Source of the DNA: Bacillus yapensis
Lineage (GTDB): Bacteria > Bacillota > Bacilli > Bacillales > Cytobacillaceae
Direction: 5' to 3'
Assembly: GCF_005280205.1 (NCBI RefSeq)
Contig: NZ_SUND01000003.1
Coordinates: forward strand, 291,436-355,435
Length of the DNA stretch: 64,000 nucleotides
Shown: one piece after another, positions 15,566-22,627 of the stretch
Numbering within the stretch: position 1 is the stretch's first letter
Layout: the number at the start of each line of letters is the position of its first letter
Made by a program: the position numbers and the translations under genes
Notes under the pieces: model-generated
The model's input: the letters and a program-made list of their open reading frames with translations, nothing else
Told to the model about the DNA's origin: nothing
The model's database searches: none

Positions 15566-16453
15566 TTACAACCTTTTACGATAAACCTTCGTCTTGTAGT
15601 GGCCCCATTCCTCATTTAACTGATCCCAATGTATGATCTTCCACGGATTGAAAATTGTTTGCCCATTTTTATTAAAAAAGTAATTATTATCTATATGGTA
15701 AGCAGCGTGTTGAATAATGCCATCATTATTTACCCAAGTAATTACATCTCCTCTTTGTATTTTATCGTTTATTAGGGAAAAACTTGCTCGTTCTAACCCG
15801 TTTAAAAATGTATCAGGGTGAACCCATTCATCGAGAATCCAATCTTGTCCTGTAATTGCAAATAAAGTAGCAGATAAGCAATTACTACCTGATACTGTCG
15901 AGAATTTGTTGGCATATTTCTTTATATGTATAGGTGTCTGTTCAGGAACTTCACAACAGATCCAATTATCCCAAAGCTGAGCATATTCTTGAATTGCACT
16001 CTCTTTTACTTGAAAAGGCAGCTCATTCCACATTTTATTCTGAATGATTAAGAGCTTATCCCCTTTCTCCTCGAAAATATAAACTTCGGGAAGTGATCTT
16101 GAAAAAGGAAATAGTGACAAAGGGAAAACTAATCCCCTTCCCACTTTATACTGATTAAATAGTATCTCTCTCTTTCTTTGTTCAGGGATTTTTGATATCC
16201 AATCGGGTTGTGCCACAATAACATACTTAACCTTGTCCGAAATGTTCCAATACATATAGCTATTTACAAGTTGAATTTGGTTGTAGGTCGAATGCTCGAA
16301 AAATTCCTTTCTTGGAACAACTAAGACCTCACTTAAATACTCTTCAAACATTGCTAAAGTGTTTTCTTCTACGAAAAAGAGGTCTATTTTGGGCACAAAA
16401 TTTTCTATCCAATCACTAACTTCTTCTTTTGTTGGTTTAATAGTAACGGTCAT
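15566..16453 (-). CDS. Probable NlpC/P60-like cysteine hydrolase, cytosolic
   Basis: The protein of about 295 residues has a C-terminal part with the order expected for a papain-fold hydrolase: a candidate nucleophile in SGSNCLSATLFAITG and a candidate His in IQHAAYHIDNNYFFN, then a short strand with Asn/Pro (IFNPWKI). The N-terminal 190 residues are an unfamiliar alpha/beta domain. No signal peptide is seen. The start is uncertain: an ATG at 16462 is too close to AAGGAG, so ATG 16453 is preferred. Family assignment rests on motif order only. Confidence 0.55.
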   Translation of the reverse strand: MTVTIKPTKEEVSDWIENFVPKIDLFFVEENTLAMFEEYLSEVLVVPRKEFFEHSTYNQIQLVNSYMYWNISDKVKYVIVAQPDWISKIPEQRKREILFNQYKVGRGLVFPLSLFPFSRSLPEVYIFEEKGDKLLIIQNKMWNELPFQVKESAIQEYAQLWDNWICCEVPEQTPIHIKKYANKFSTVSGSNCLSATLFAITGQDWILDEWVHPDTFLNGLERASFSLINDKIQRGDVITWVNNDGIIQHAAYHIDNNYFFNKNGQTIFNPWKIIHWDQLNEEWGHYKTKVYRKRL

Positions 16454-16501
16454 AATAACCATATCTCCTTTAAACTCTGATTTCTCCTGCTTTTTCAATT
16501 A

Positions 16502-16568
16502 TCCTAGCGGTTAGTAAAATAACTTCAACAACAATAAGCATTAATCCTTCTTTGGATTAATGCCCTCC
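16502..16568 (-). repeat. Terminator-repeat family, copy L
   Basis: It has a perfect 10-bp stem GCATTAATCC/GGATTAATGC at 16538-16563 with loop AAAGAA, then TTATTGTTGTTGAAGTTATT leftward. It lies 70 bp beyond the small membrane gene, behind an additional terminator. Confidence 0.85.
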
Positions 16569-16625
16569 ATTATCTCTTCAATTCCTTCAAATTTCGGTTC
16601 AATATCTAAACCCTCGCTAGTACTT

Positions 16626-16655
16626 AAAAAACCTCCCTATTAAAATTGGAGGTTT
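16626..16655 (-). terminator. Terminator overlapping the end of the small membrane gene
   Basis: AAAACCTCC pairs with GGGAGGTTTTTT around an AT-rich loop that includes the stop codon region. Confidence 0.75.
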
Positions 16656-16822
16656 TGAAAAAGCACAATGGTTAGAGCTAATGTTGATAGGGACCCTGCA
16701 GATAGTAATGTTATCATTTTTCTCCAGTTTATTTTTTGGGTAGGTTTTACAGCTTCTCGTGACACCGCAATCCACATAACTATAGAAAATATAGCTAATA
16801 TGGCAGTAACACTCGTAGACAT
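16640..16822 (-). CDS. Small two-helix membrane protein under an ECF-type promoter
   Basis: The 60-residue protein has helices at about 5-22 and 39-56 separated by a basic loop (REAVKPTQKINWRK). The second ATG, at 16822, is chosen because AAGGAGG lies seven bases before it. I do not recognise the family. Its leader carries a TGAAAC-N16-CGTA promoter nearly identical to that of the phosphotransferase gene upstream, so both may respond to the same envelope stress. Confidence 0.6.
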   Translation of the reverse strand: MSTSVTAILAIFSIVMWIAVSREAVKPTQKINWRKMITLLSAGSLSTLALTIVLFQNLQF

Positions 16823-16911
16823 TTTCATTCCTCCTTAATGTATATTTTATGTAAAATCTAACATAACATTATTACGTTTGAGCACTGGTCATATAATTTC
16901 TGTACCTTATG

Positions 16912-16937
16912 TACGAATTAGAAAAATTTAGGTTTCA
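16912..16937 (-). promoter_or_regulatory. ECF-type promoter (SigW/X/M class), copy 1
   Basis: Read leftward, TGAAAC (16937-16932) and CGTA (16915-16912) are separated by 16 bp, matching the consensus of Bacillus ECF sigma factors. The start site would lie about 85 bp before the small membrane gene. Confidence 0.7.
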
Positions 16938-16949
16938 CTGCATCGTGAG

Positions 16950-17011
16950 TATAATCGCTATAACAATAATTGAGTTTATCCTTCTTAGATTATCGCACCG
17001 GTTCGTAATAT
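16950..17011 (-). repeat. Terminator-repeat family, degenerate copy M
   Basis: GTGCGATAATCT, loop AAGAA and GGATAAAC remain, followed leftward by a weak tail. It lies about 180 bp beyond the phosphotransferase gene and directly upstream of ECF promoter copy 1. The stretch 17012-17192 shows no gene. Confidence 0.6.
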
Positions 17012-17192
17012 AAGGTTAGACAAATATTTCTGGTGGATCTTTTTCTATATGGTCTTATTAAAACTGTGGTCGGGGAATGCCCTAAGTATTCGACGACACA
17101 ACAAGCAAGCAGCTGGCGACAAACGAATGAGAGTATGAAAGAAACTTCCAATACCGACTACATTCAAGGGATTTCGGTGTTCTTTTTTAGAG

Positions 17193-18218
17193 TCAACCAT
17201 GTGCAGTACTGGGCTTCATTTCATAGATTTTTTGAAATGTGTTGACAAGCTTCGTCTTCTCGTCATCGTCCTCTGTATGGAGATACCCCTCCACAAGTCT
17301 ATAACCGAATACGAGAAGGATCATCTCGTAGACGCAATGATCGGCGAAAGGGGATACATCTGTATACTCCGAAAAGCCTGTATAATAGGCAGGGACACAT
17401 CGTCGGTAGTATTCGACCATGTGATCGATATCCGATTCATCCGCAATCAGGCTTGCAAGATCCTCACCCAAGTAGCCCCATCCAGATGTATCCCAGTCGA
17501 TGAGAGCGATTTTCCCATCTGCATAGATCAAGTTGGCCACCCAGAAGTCCCGGTGGCATAGTACAAGGGGCAATTTTTCGATACGGTCAAGTACCTCGTC
17601 TGCGTTCTCATCGATATCGATGAGCATTTGCCTCACTTGCTCAGGGAATTCGCAGTCCTCCGAGCGTACATAATCGTAGACGACCGGCCATGACCGGTAA
17701 TGCAGATACGTATTCTTCATGAGATCCGCATGACTTAGGTTAGACAGGCTCTGAAGAACAGCGGGCTGATTCACATACAACTTGCCTTGATAGCGACCTA
17801 ACTCCAGAGCAGCCTGTTCATACATGTCACTGGTCAAGTCTAAACCGGTTACGCCATCGATATATTCTAGCCATAGCTGAATTTCATTTTCTTCGGCATT
17901 GATTTCGGCATAATAACATGCCGGCCAGCGGAAGGCATCCGAGAACGTCGCTCCAAAGTCTGACGTATAGAGATCGTATTCCCTGCGCCATGAACCCGGA
18001 TCGCCGTAACGTTCCCATTTCTTCTGGATTTTCAGCACGATACGAAACGGCAATTTTTCGCCATCAGTGGTTTCGGCGATCCCCGTTATCAGATATACAC
18101 TCCCCACAGTTCCACCCTGTAACTGCATGGTTTGGTAGTCAGCCGAGATGATATTCCTTTTGAATTGTCTGCTTAAGACATAGAGCAGCGTTTCGAATTT
18201 AATATTTATTTCTTCCAA
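17193..18218 (-). CDS. Aminoglycoside/choline-kinase-like phosphotransferase
   Basis: The 341-residue protein has an APH-fold kinase core: GSVYLITGIAE as the nucleotide loop, LPFRIVLKIQKKWE with the ATP Lys, LCHRDFWVANLIYADGK as the catalytic loop and ALIDWDTSGWG with the metal Asp. It should phosphorylate a hydroxylated small molecule, and antibiotic resistance is possible but unproven. The start is taken as TTG, which lies very close to GGGAGG. The gene is visibly richer in G and C than its neighbours, suggesting recent transfer. Its leader duplicates that of the small membrane gene downstream. Confidence 0.8.
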   Translation of the reverse strand: MEEINIKFETLLYVLSRQFKRNIISADYQTMQLQGGTVGSVYLITGIAETTDGEKLPFRIVLKIQKKWERYGDPGSWRREYDLYTSDFGATFSDAFRWPACYYAEINAEENEIQLWLEYIDGVTGLDLTSDMYEQAALELGRYQGKLYVNQPAVLQSLSNLSHADLMKNTYLHYRSWPVVYDYVRSEDCEFPEQVRQMLIDIDENADEVLDRIEKLPLVLCHRDFWVANLIYADGKIALIDWDTSGWGYLGEDLASLIADESDIDHMVEYYRRCVPAYYTGFSEYTDVSPFADHCVYEMILLVFGYRLVEGYLHTEDDDEKTKLVNTFQKIYEMKPSTAHG

Positions 18219-18298
18219 CCTCCCTTAATTTATACTTTTGTAATTTCTAACATACATTTTTCCGTTATAGCCCCGTTATATGATTTCCGTAACTTATG

Positions 18299-18324
18299 TA
18301 CGAATTAGAGAAATCTAGGTTTCA
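18299..18324 (-). promoter_or_regulatory. ECF-type promoter (SigW/X/M class), copy 2
   Basis: Read leftward, TGAAAC (18324-18319) and CGTA (18302-18299) are 16 bp apart. Flanks GTGAAACCTA and CTAATTCGTACATAAG are shared with copy 1, and similarity continues to the ribosome site. Confidence 0.72.
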
Positions 18325-18329
18325 CTCCT

Positions 18330-18405
18330 AAACAATCCTGCCTTGTTAGCATAATTACTTAACAATAATTGAATTAATCCTTAATGGACTATCGAACCTG
18401 TCAAC
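18330..18405 (-). repeat. Terminator-repeat family, degenerate copy N
   Basis: TTGACAGGTTCGATAGTCC, loop ATTAA, GGATTAATTC and the ACAAGGCAGGATTG end module are recognisable. It lies 100 bp beyond the VOC gene and abuts ECF promoter copy 2, as copy M abuts copy 1. Confidence 0.65.
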
Positions 18406-18505
18406 ACAATGGGCCAAATATCATTTGACTGAATTTTTCATAAGCAACAGAACAGCATTAACTCCTTTTTGTTCAAGAAGAAATCTTTAAAGTCCCATTC
18501 AATAT

Positions 18506-18943
18506 TTAGCTGATTTTCTCCGCCAGCTCTAAAATAATTCCCTCCGGACCACGAACGTAGCATAACTTATAACTATCTTCATATTGTTGTATCTCACTAA
18601 AGATTTCAGTGCCCTTCTTTCTCAAATTTGCAACAATAGCTTCGATATCTTCAACAGCAAAGCAAATATGACGGATACCCAGCGTATTTGCAAAAGGTTG
18701 CTGAATATCTGTTTCATCTGTCGGAGTATAAAAATTGACTAGCTCTATCCACACCTTACCATCTGGCATTCCCAATCCTACACATGCCGTTTTAACATCC
18801 TTAAGCCCAACGATTCTGTCCAACTGTTCTCCATCCAATTCCCATTCCGCTTGCACTTCAAGTCCTAACTCAAGAAAAAATGCCTTAGCCTTTGAAAGAT
18901 CATTTACGTTTATACTCACATGATCTATTCTATTGATCTTCAT
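18506..18943 (-). CDS. VOC-family protein, glyoxalase I/methylmalonyl-CoA epimerase-like
   Basis: The 145-residue protein has two beta-alpha-beta modules: IDHVSINVNDLSKAKAFFLE with metal His at 8, a strand with Glu in VWIELVNF, then GIRHICFAVEDIEAIVANL with a second His, and the closing PEGIILELAEKI with Glu. All four metal ligands of the glyoxalase/epimerase group are present, so it is probably an active metalloenzyme. AAGGAGG precedes the ATG. The substrate is unknown. Confidence 0.85.
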   Translation of the reverse strand: MKINRIDHVSINVNDLSKAKAFFLELGLEVQAEWELDGEQLDRIVGLKDVKTACVGLGMPDGKVWIELVNFYTPTDETDIQQPFANTLGIRHICFAVEDIEAIVANLRKKGTEIFSEIQQYEDSYKLCYVRGPEGIILELAEKIS

Positions 18944-19032
18944 ATCTCATACCTCCTTATGTCGAATTTTATTTTCAATATTTTTTTCGAGTGAGTTTAG
19001 TTTGAGCGTAATAATAGAAATTACCTTTCTTC

Positions 19033-19112
19033 AACAAACCTGTCAATTAGTACTTTAACTTCAATAAAATAGACGATAATCCTTCTTAGATTATCGCCCC
19101 CGTTAGTTAAAC
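19033..19112 (-). repeat. Terminator-repeat family, copy O
   Basis: It starts 4 bp beyond the orphan membrane gene. TTTAACTAACGGGGG is followed by a stem CGATAATC/GATTATCG (19074-19096) with the AAGAA loop, then TATTTTATTGAAGTTAAAGT and a weak end module TTGACAGGTTTG. Confidence 0.82.
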
Positions 19113-19115
19113 GTC

Positions 19116-19412
19116 TTAAATTGAACTTTTCTCAGCTAGTTTGTTTTTCAAAGATAAATATGTAATGCAGCCTAAAATAAGATACATCAAACACAAAATA
19201 GGGCCCACAATTAATGAATAAATAAATACATTATATATATTCATTATCCTTAAACATATTAATATACCAAGAAAAATATATCCATTGTTCCTATTTTTAC
19301 GAAATATTGAAGAAAATATAGCCAAAGCTAAGAAGGTTATTATTAAATGACAAATCAATAACATTGCTCCCCATAACAAATGATTTTCCAATGATAACCA
19401 TCCTGGATACAT
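19116..19412 (-). CDS. Orphan three-helix membrane protein
   Basis: The 98-residue protein has helices at about 11-35, 43-56 and 60-87 and a short polar tail (KNKLAEKSSI). TAAGGGAGG precedes the ATG. No family is recognised. Terminator-repeat copy O begins at its stop codon. The 280-bp gap to its right (19413-19693) shows no gene or clear signal. Confidence 0.55.
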   Translation of the reverse strand: MYPGWLSLENHLLWGAMLLICHLIITFLALAIFSSIFRKNRNNGYIFLGILICLRIMNIYNVFIYSLIVGPILCLMYLILGCITYLSLKNKLAEKSSI

Positions 19413-19693
19413 GCCTCTATACCTCCCTTAAATTCTATAAGACACCGTTCTTTTAGGGTTCACCCATAAAATAATCCTGTTTTCAACTAAACTCCTCTTT
19501 TGCTTAAAAAGATTATAAGTTTGAAATTCAGCTTTCCAACCAGCTGTTTAAAAGTTACCTATAAAAAACCTGTTACTAATCTAAAGGATTTCTAAGATCT
19601 TCACCATACGATTCTCCATTTATAATAAATCCTTATTGCTGCCCTTAAGTTTAATTTGATCCCTTCACAATCTAATTTGTAGAACAACTCAAT

Positions 19694-20575
19694 TTACAAA
19701 ATGTCTTGCAAGGTCTTTTCAAGAGTTTCAAAGGTAAACGTGTAACCTTCACTTTCTAACCGTTCTGGAAGAACCCACCGACTTTTTAATACTAATTCTG
19801 TTTCAGTTTTAACTAGCAGTGAGCCAATTTCCAACATCCATTTGGGTGATGGTATACCAAATGGAACATTCATCGTTTTTCTTAACTCTTTCATCAATTT
19901 ACGATTACTAACAGGTTGTGGTGAAGAGCAATTAAATACACCACTTAAACCTTCTTTATCTTTCAAAAATAGAACGATCTGAAACAAATCCTCGACATGC
20001 ACCCAACTAAACATTTGGTTTCCCGTTCCCTGAATACCTCCAAGTCCAAATTTCATTAAATTTCGATAAGGTATAATTACTCCGCCGTTCTTTCCTAAAA
20101 CAATAGCTATACGTAATGCAATTTGTCTAGTTTTTGGCAAGTCAAAGGAAAAGAAGGTTTTCTCCCAATTTGTTGCAACATTAACGGAGAATCCAGAACC
20201 GATTTCTCCATTCTCCTCTGTCATTGGACGATCTTCTGCGTGTCGATATATAGTTGCCGTACTGGAATTCATCCAAACTTTAGGTGGATTATTACATAAC
20301 TGTATAGACTCTCCAAGGAGTGTAGTGGTCCAAATCCTTGAATTCATAATTTCATGCTTATTTGCTTCATTGTACCTACAATTCACAGTTTTACCAGCAA
20401 GATTAATAAGAATTTCACTATCCTCTAATGCCTCTAAAATCCCTGCCTGATCTTCCCAAGAGATATGTTGCTTTTGCCTTGATATGATATATACCTCATA
20501 CCCTAATTCCTTAAATTTTTTATGAAAATATTCACCGATGAAGCCTGTTCCCCCTGCTAAAACTACTTTTTGCAT
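19694..20575 (-). CDS. TIGR01777-family NAD(P)-dependent epimerase (YfhF/SDR39U-like)
   Basis: The 293-residue protein starts with the atypical SDR Rossmann motif VVLAGGTGFIGEYF. NLAGKTVNCRYNEANK is a strong signature of this family, followed by SSTATIY and a C-terminal DUF1731 segment (LPERLESEGYTFTFETLEKTL). Members are conserved cytosolic proteins of unclear substrate. Relatives act as cell-division inhibitor-like SulA homologues in annotation only. TGGAG precedes the ATG. It is a single-gene unit. Confidence 0.88.
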   Translation of the reverse strand: MQKVVLAGGTGFIGEYFHKKFKELGYEVYIISRQKQHISWEDQAGILEALEDSEILINLAGKTVNCRYNEANKHEIMNSRIWTTTLLGESIQLCNNPPKVWMNSSTATIYRHAEDRPMTEENGEIGSGFSVNVATNWEKTFFSFDLPKTRQIALRIAIVLGKNGGVIIPYRNLMKFGLGGIQGTGNQMFSWVHVEDLFQIVLFLKDKEGLSGVFNCSSPQPVSNRKLMKELRKTMNVPFGIPSPKWMLEIGSLLVKTETELVLKSRWVLPERLESEGYTFTFETLEKTLQDIL

Positions 20576-20599
20576 AAAAAAACTCCAATCTATTCTAAA

Positions 20600-20652
20600 A
20601 TGTTACTTATTCTAATAATTCCTTCTTGAATATATGCTACCCATAAGCTTAA
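20600..20652 (-). repeat. Terminator-repeat family, degenerate copy P
   Basis: Read leftward it is TTATGGGTAGCATATATTC, AAGAAGG, AATTATTAGAATAAGTAAC. It lies 25 bp beyond the ancestral stop of the NUDIX gene, which supports that stop as the original gene end. Confidence 0.6.
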
Positions 20653-20676
20653 GTACATATATTCATGGTACACACC

Positions 20677-21082
20677 TTAAACCCATATAGTGGTTTTGTT
20701 GTAGACAAGATCACTGTTGAATACTTTTTCGATTACTTCCGATAACTCAATTGGAAAATTAACTTTATCATCACTATTTACAAACAATTCCCTTTATTTT
20801 ATCCACTTCATTCATAGAGGGTACTCCTCTAACAGAATCTGCAAAGTAGAAATAACCCTTCCATCCAGTATTTCCGAAATAAAACTCTCCTTGGAAAACT
20901 TCTGTAAGTTTATGAACGTTTAGCCCGATTTCCTCTTTTATTTCCCGTTTTGCACACTCTAAAGGTGTTTCTCCTAATTCCTGTTTGCCCCCTGGGAAAT
21001 TCCAAAGGTTTGCCCTATCTTGTACTACTAAAATATTATGGTCCTCATCTTTTATTAGGACACGAGAAAATACTTTATCCAT
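20677..21082 (-). pseudogene. Frameshifted NUDIX hydrolase
   Basis: The N-terminal 95 codons form a NUDIX domain with an intact Nudix box (GKQELGETPLECAKREIKEE) and end prematurely at 20774. In the neighbouring frame the sequence continues FVNSDDKVNFPIELSEVIEK and further to a stop at 20677, exactly what a NUDIX C-terminal strand and helix should look like. The shift lies at about 20783-20795. The truncated protein keeps the catalytic box but loses the last helix. It may be a pseudogene, a recent mutation or a sequencing error. Confidence 0.75.
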
Positions 21083-21133
21083 AAAACCATCCTTTTACCA
21101 AAATCTTGATTCTACAAAATTCCACGTACAAAA

Positions 21134-21176
21134 AGATTCTCCTTCTTCAAGTAAACTGCTTATTTAGCACAATAGG
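21134..21176 (-). repeat. Terminator-repeat family, remnant Q (rightmost seen)
   Basis: It retains TTGTGCTAAATAAGCAGTTT and GAAGAAGGAGAA in the leftward reading. It marks the right edge of the repeat-bearing region. Confidence 0.4.
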
Positions 21177-21323
21177 ATACAGAACCTCTCCTTATAGATA
21201 ATTATATTTTTGTTTATTACATGAGCCTGCTGATGTTAGCTAAGATTTATAAGATTTGGAATTTTTAACTATATTTTACCATAACAAGAAATGATCGCTG
21301 ATTCTTATCAAAAAGACAAATCA

Positions 21324-21383
21324 AAAAAGCACCCTAAACACACTACGACAATATCAATTGTCAAAATGCATTGAGGGTGCTAA
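21324..21383 (-). terminator. Terminator of tcdA
   Basis: AGCACCCT pairs with AGGGTGCT across about 40 bases, with an inner TTGACAATTGATATTGTC pairing, and TTTTTT follows leftward. Confidence 0.85.
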
Positions 21384-21403
21384 TTATTATCCTTAATTTT
21401 TAC

Positions 21404-22171
21404 TTACTTCTCGTCACTAACACGAGTGATTTTGATATCTTTTAGTAATTCCCTTACCACATAACTTGCCATAACCAATCCGGCCACTGATGGAACAAAA
21501 GCGTTCGATGCTGGAGGCATTTTCGCCTTACGAATTGGCGCATCTTCCTTCCCAACAACCTTGCGTACATCTTCACGGATGACAACTGGGCTCTCATCAG
21601 AAAAGACAACTGGAATCCCTTTTCGAATGCCCTCTTTTCTTAACTTTGTACGAATCACTTTAGCAATTGGATCCGTATGAGTTTTTGAAATATCAGCAAT
21701 TTGGAAACGAGTCGGGTCCATTTTGTTCGCTGCTCCCATACTCGAAATAATCGGGATATTTCGCTTTAAGCATTCTTTCATCAAGTGAATTTTATAGACA
21801 ATCGTATCTGATGCATCCACGACAAAATCCAAGCCATATTCAAAAATCTGTTCATACGTTTCTTCTGTATAAAACATTTTTAACGCAATGACTTCACATT
21901 CTGGATTGATATCTTTAATGCGCTCTTTCATCAAGTCAGCCTTTGGCCTTCCAACTGTTGATAATAAAGCAATAATTTGTCTATTCACATTCGTAATATC
22001 TACATCATCTTTATCGATAAGAATTAATCTTCCTACTCCAGAACGAGCTAGTGCTTCAGCTGCAAATGAGCCTACTCCACCGATTCCAAGTACAGCAACT
22101 GTACTATTTTTCATGATATCTAGCCCTTCTGTTCCAATGGCTAGCTCATTTCGTGAAAATTGATGCAACAT
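21404..22171 (-). CDS. tcdA: tRNA threonylcarbamoyladenosine dehydratase
   Basis: The 255-residue protein is an E1-like (ThiF/MoeB) enzyme. The ATP loop is VLGIGGVGSFAAEALARSGV, the nucleotide contacts lie in DKDDVDITNVNRQ, and the conserved FVVDASDT strand follows. TcdA (YrvM, CsdL) converts t6A at position 37 of ANN-decoding tRNAs into the cyclic form ct6A, using ATP. Its place after aspS and 6S RNA is the same as in B. subtilis. The C-terminus lacks the adenylation-enzyme Cys pairs of MoeB. Confidence 0.93.
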   Translation of the reverse strand: MLHQFSRNELAIGTEGLDIMKNSTVAVLGIGGVGSFAAEALARSGVGRLILIDKDDVDITNVNRQIIALLSTVGRPKADLMKERIKDINPECEVIALKMFYTEETYEQIFEYGLDFVVDASDTIVYKIHLMKECLKRNIPIISSMGAANKMDPTRFQIADISKTHTDPIAKVIRTKLRKEGIRKGIPVVFSDESPVVIREDVRKVVGKEDAPIRKAKMPPASNAFVPSVAGLVMASYVVRELLKDIKITRVSDEK

Positions 22172-22268
22172 GTAATAACCACTCCAACATTCAATATAAT
22201 TAAAGCATGCTTCTATTTTTACCCGTTAAGAATATACCATACTTTTTATGTATTTGTTTTATTTGCGC

Positions 22269-22297
22269 AAAAAAAAATTCATGCATAGCTGCATGAA
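22269..22297 (-). terminator. Terminator between 6S RNA and tcdA
   Basis: A perfect TTCATGCA/TGCATGAA stem with a 4-base loop is followed leftward by eight or more T. Confidence 0.85.
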
Positions 22298-22309
22298 CGG
22301 GTTTAAAAA

Positions 22310-22507
22310 TGAAAGAGTCCCAATTGTGCCGTCGCATTTTTTTCCTTCGTTTTGAACCCGCACTCAGCAGGTGGGTGTTCTGTTCCAAGCTTTTGTAAGT
22401 CCTATGTACAAGGTACTAGGCATTTACTTCACTCGAAAACGCGAACTCCCGAAGGTAGTATGTTAGGTCAAAACATAGGGTCTACCACAAACACATCAGG
22501 ACTCTTT
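22310..22507 (-). ncRNA. ssrS: 6S RNA (6S-1, BsrA type)
   Basis: The segment lies between aspS and tcdA, where B. subtilis encodes 6S-1 RNA. The 5' end AAAGAGTCCTGATGTG pairs with GGGACTCTTT near the 3' end, forming the closing stem. CTTCGGGAGTTCGCG and CACCCACCTGCTGAGTGCGG are recognisable family segments around the large central bubble. The length of about 198 nt fits. 6S RNA mimics an open promoter and binds sigmaA-RNA polymerase in stationary phase. A sigmaA promoter lies at the right distance upstream. Confidence 0.9.
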
Positions 22508-22519
22508 CTTATTGGTATT

Positions 22520-22548
22520 ATCTTAGCATATTGAGGCGCTCCGTTCAA
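22520..22548 (-). promoter_or_regulatory. SigmaA promoter of 6S RNA
   Basis: Read leftward, TTGAAC (22548-22543) and TAAGAT (22525-22520) are 17 bp apart, with the 6S 5' end about 12 bp further on. Confidence 0.75.
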
Positions 22549-22627
22549 GGAAACAAGCCTTGAAGATATTTCCAGTTCTACTGTTAAAAACCTTTCGTTT
22601 TCAAACAGCCTAACCTAATGCTATTGA

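Noticed and set aside
17033..18151. Rightward frames opposite the phosphotransferase gene
   Set aside because: They are antisense shadows of a clear APH-fold gene and lack ribosome sites.
813..21176. CRISPR array
   Set aside because: Repeats are about 75 bp, degenerate, separated by whole genes and on both strands. No cas genes are present.
813..21176. Integron with attC sites
   Set aside because: The conserved GTTAG/CTAAC modules are direct, not inverted, no tyrosine integrase is seen, and several genes have their own promoters. Kept only as an analogy.
22200..22388. Leftward 62-codon frame in the aspS-tcdA gap
   Set aside because: It lies across the 6S RNA 3' part and the terminator and has no coding features.
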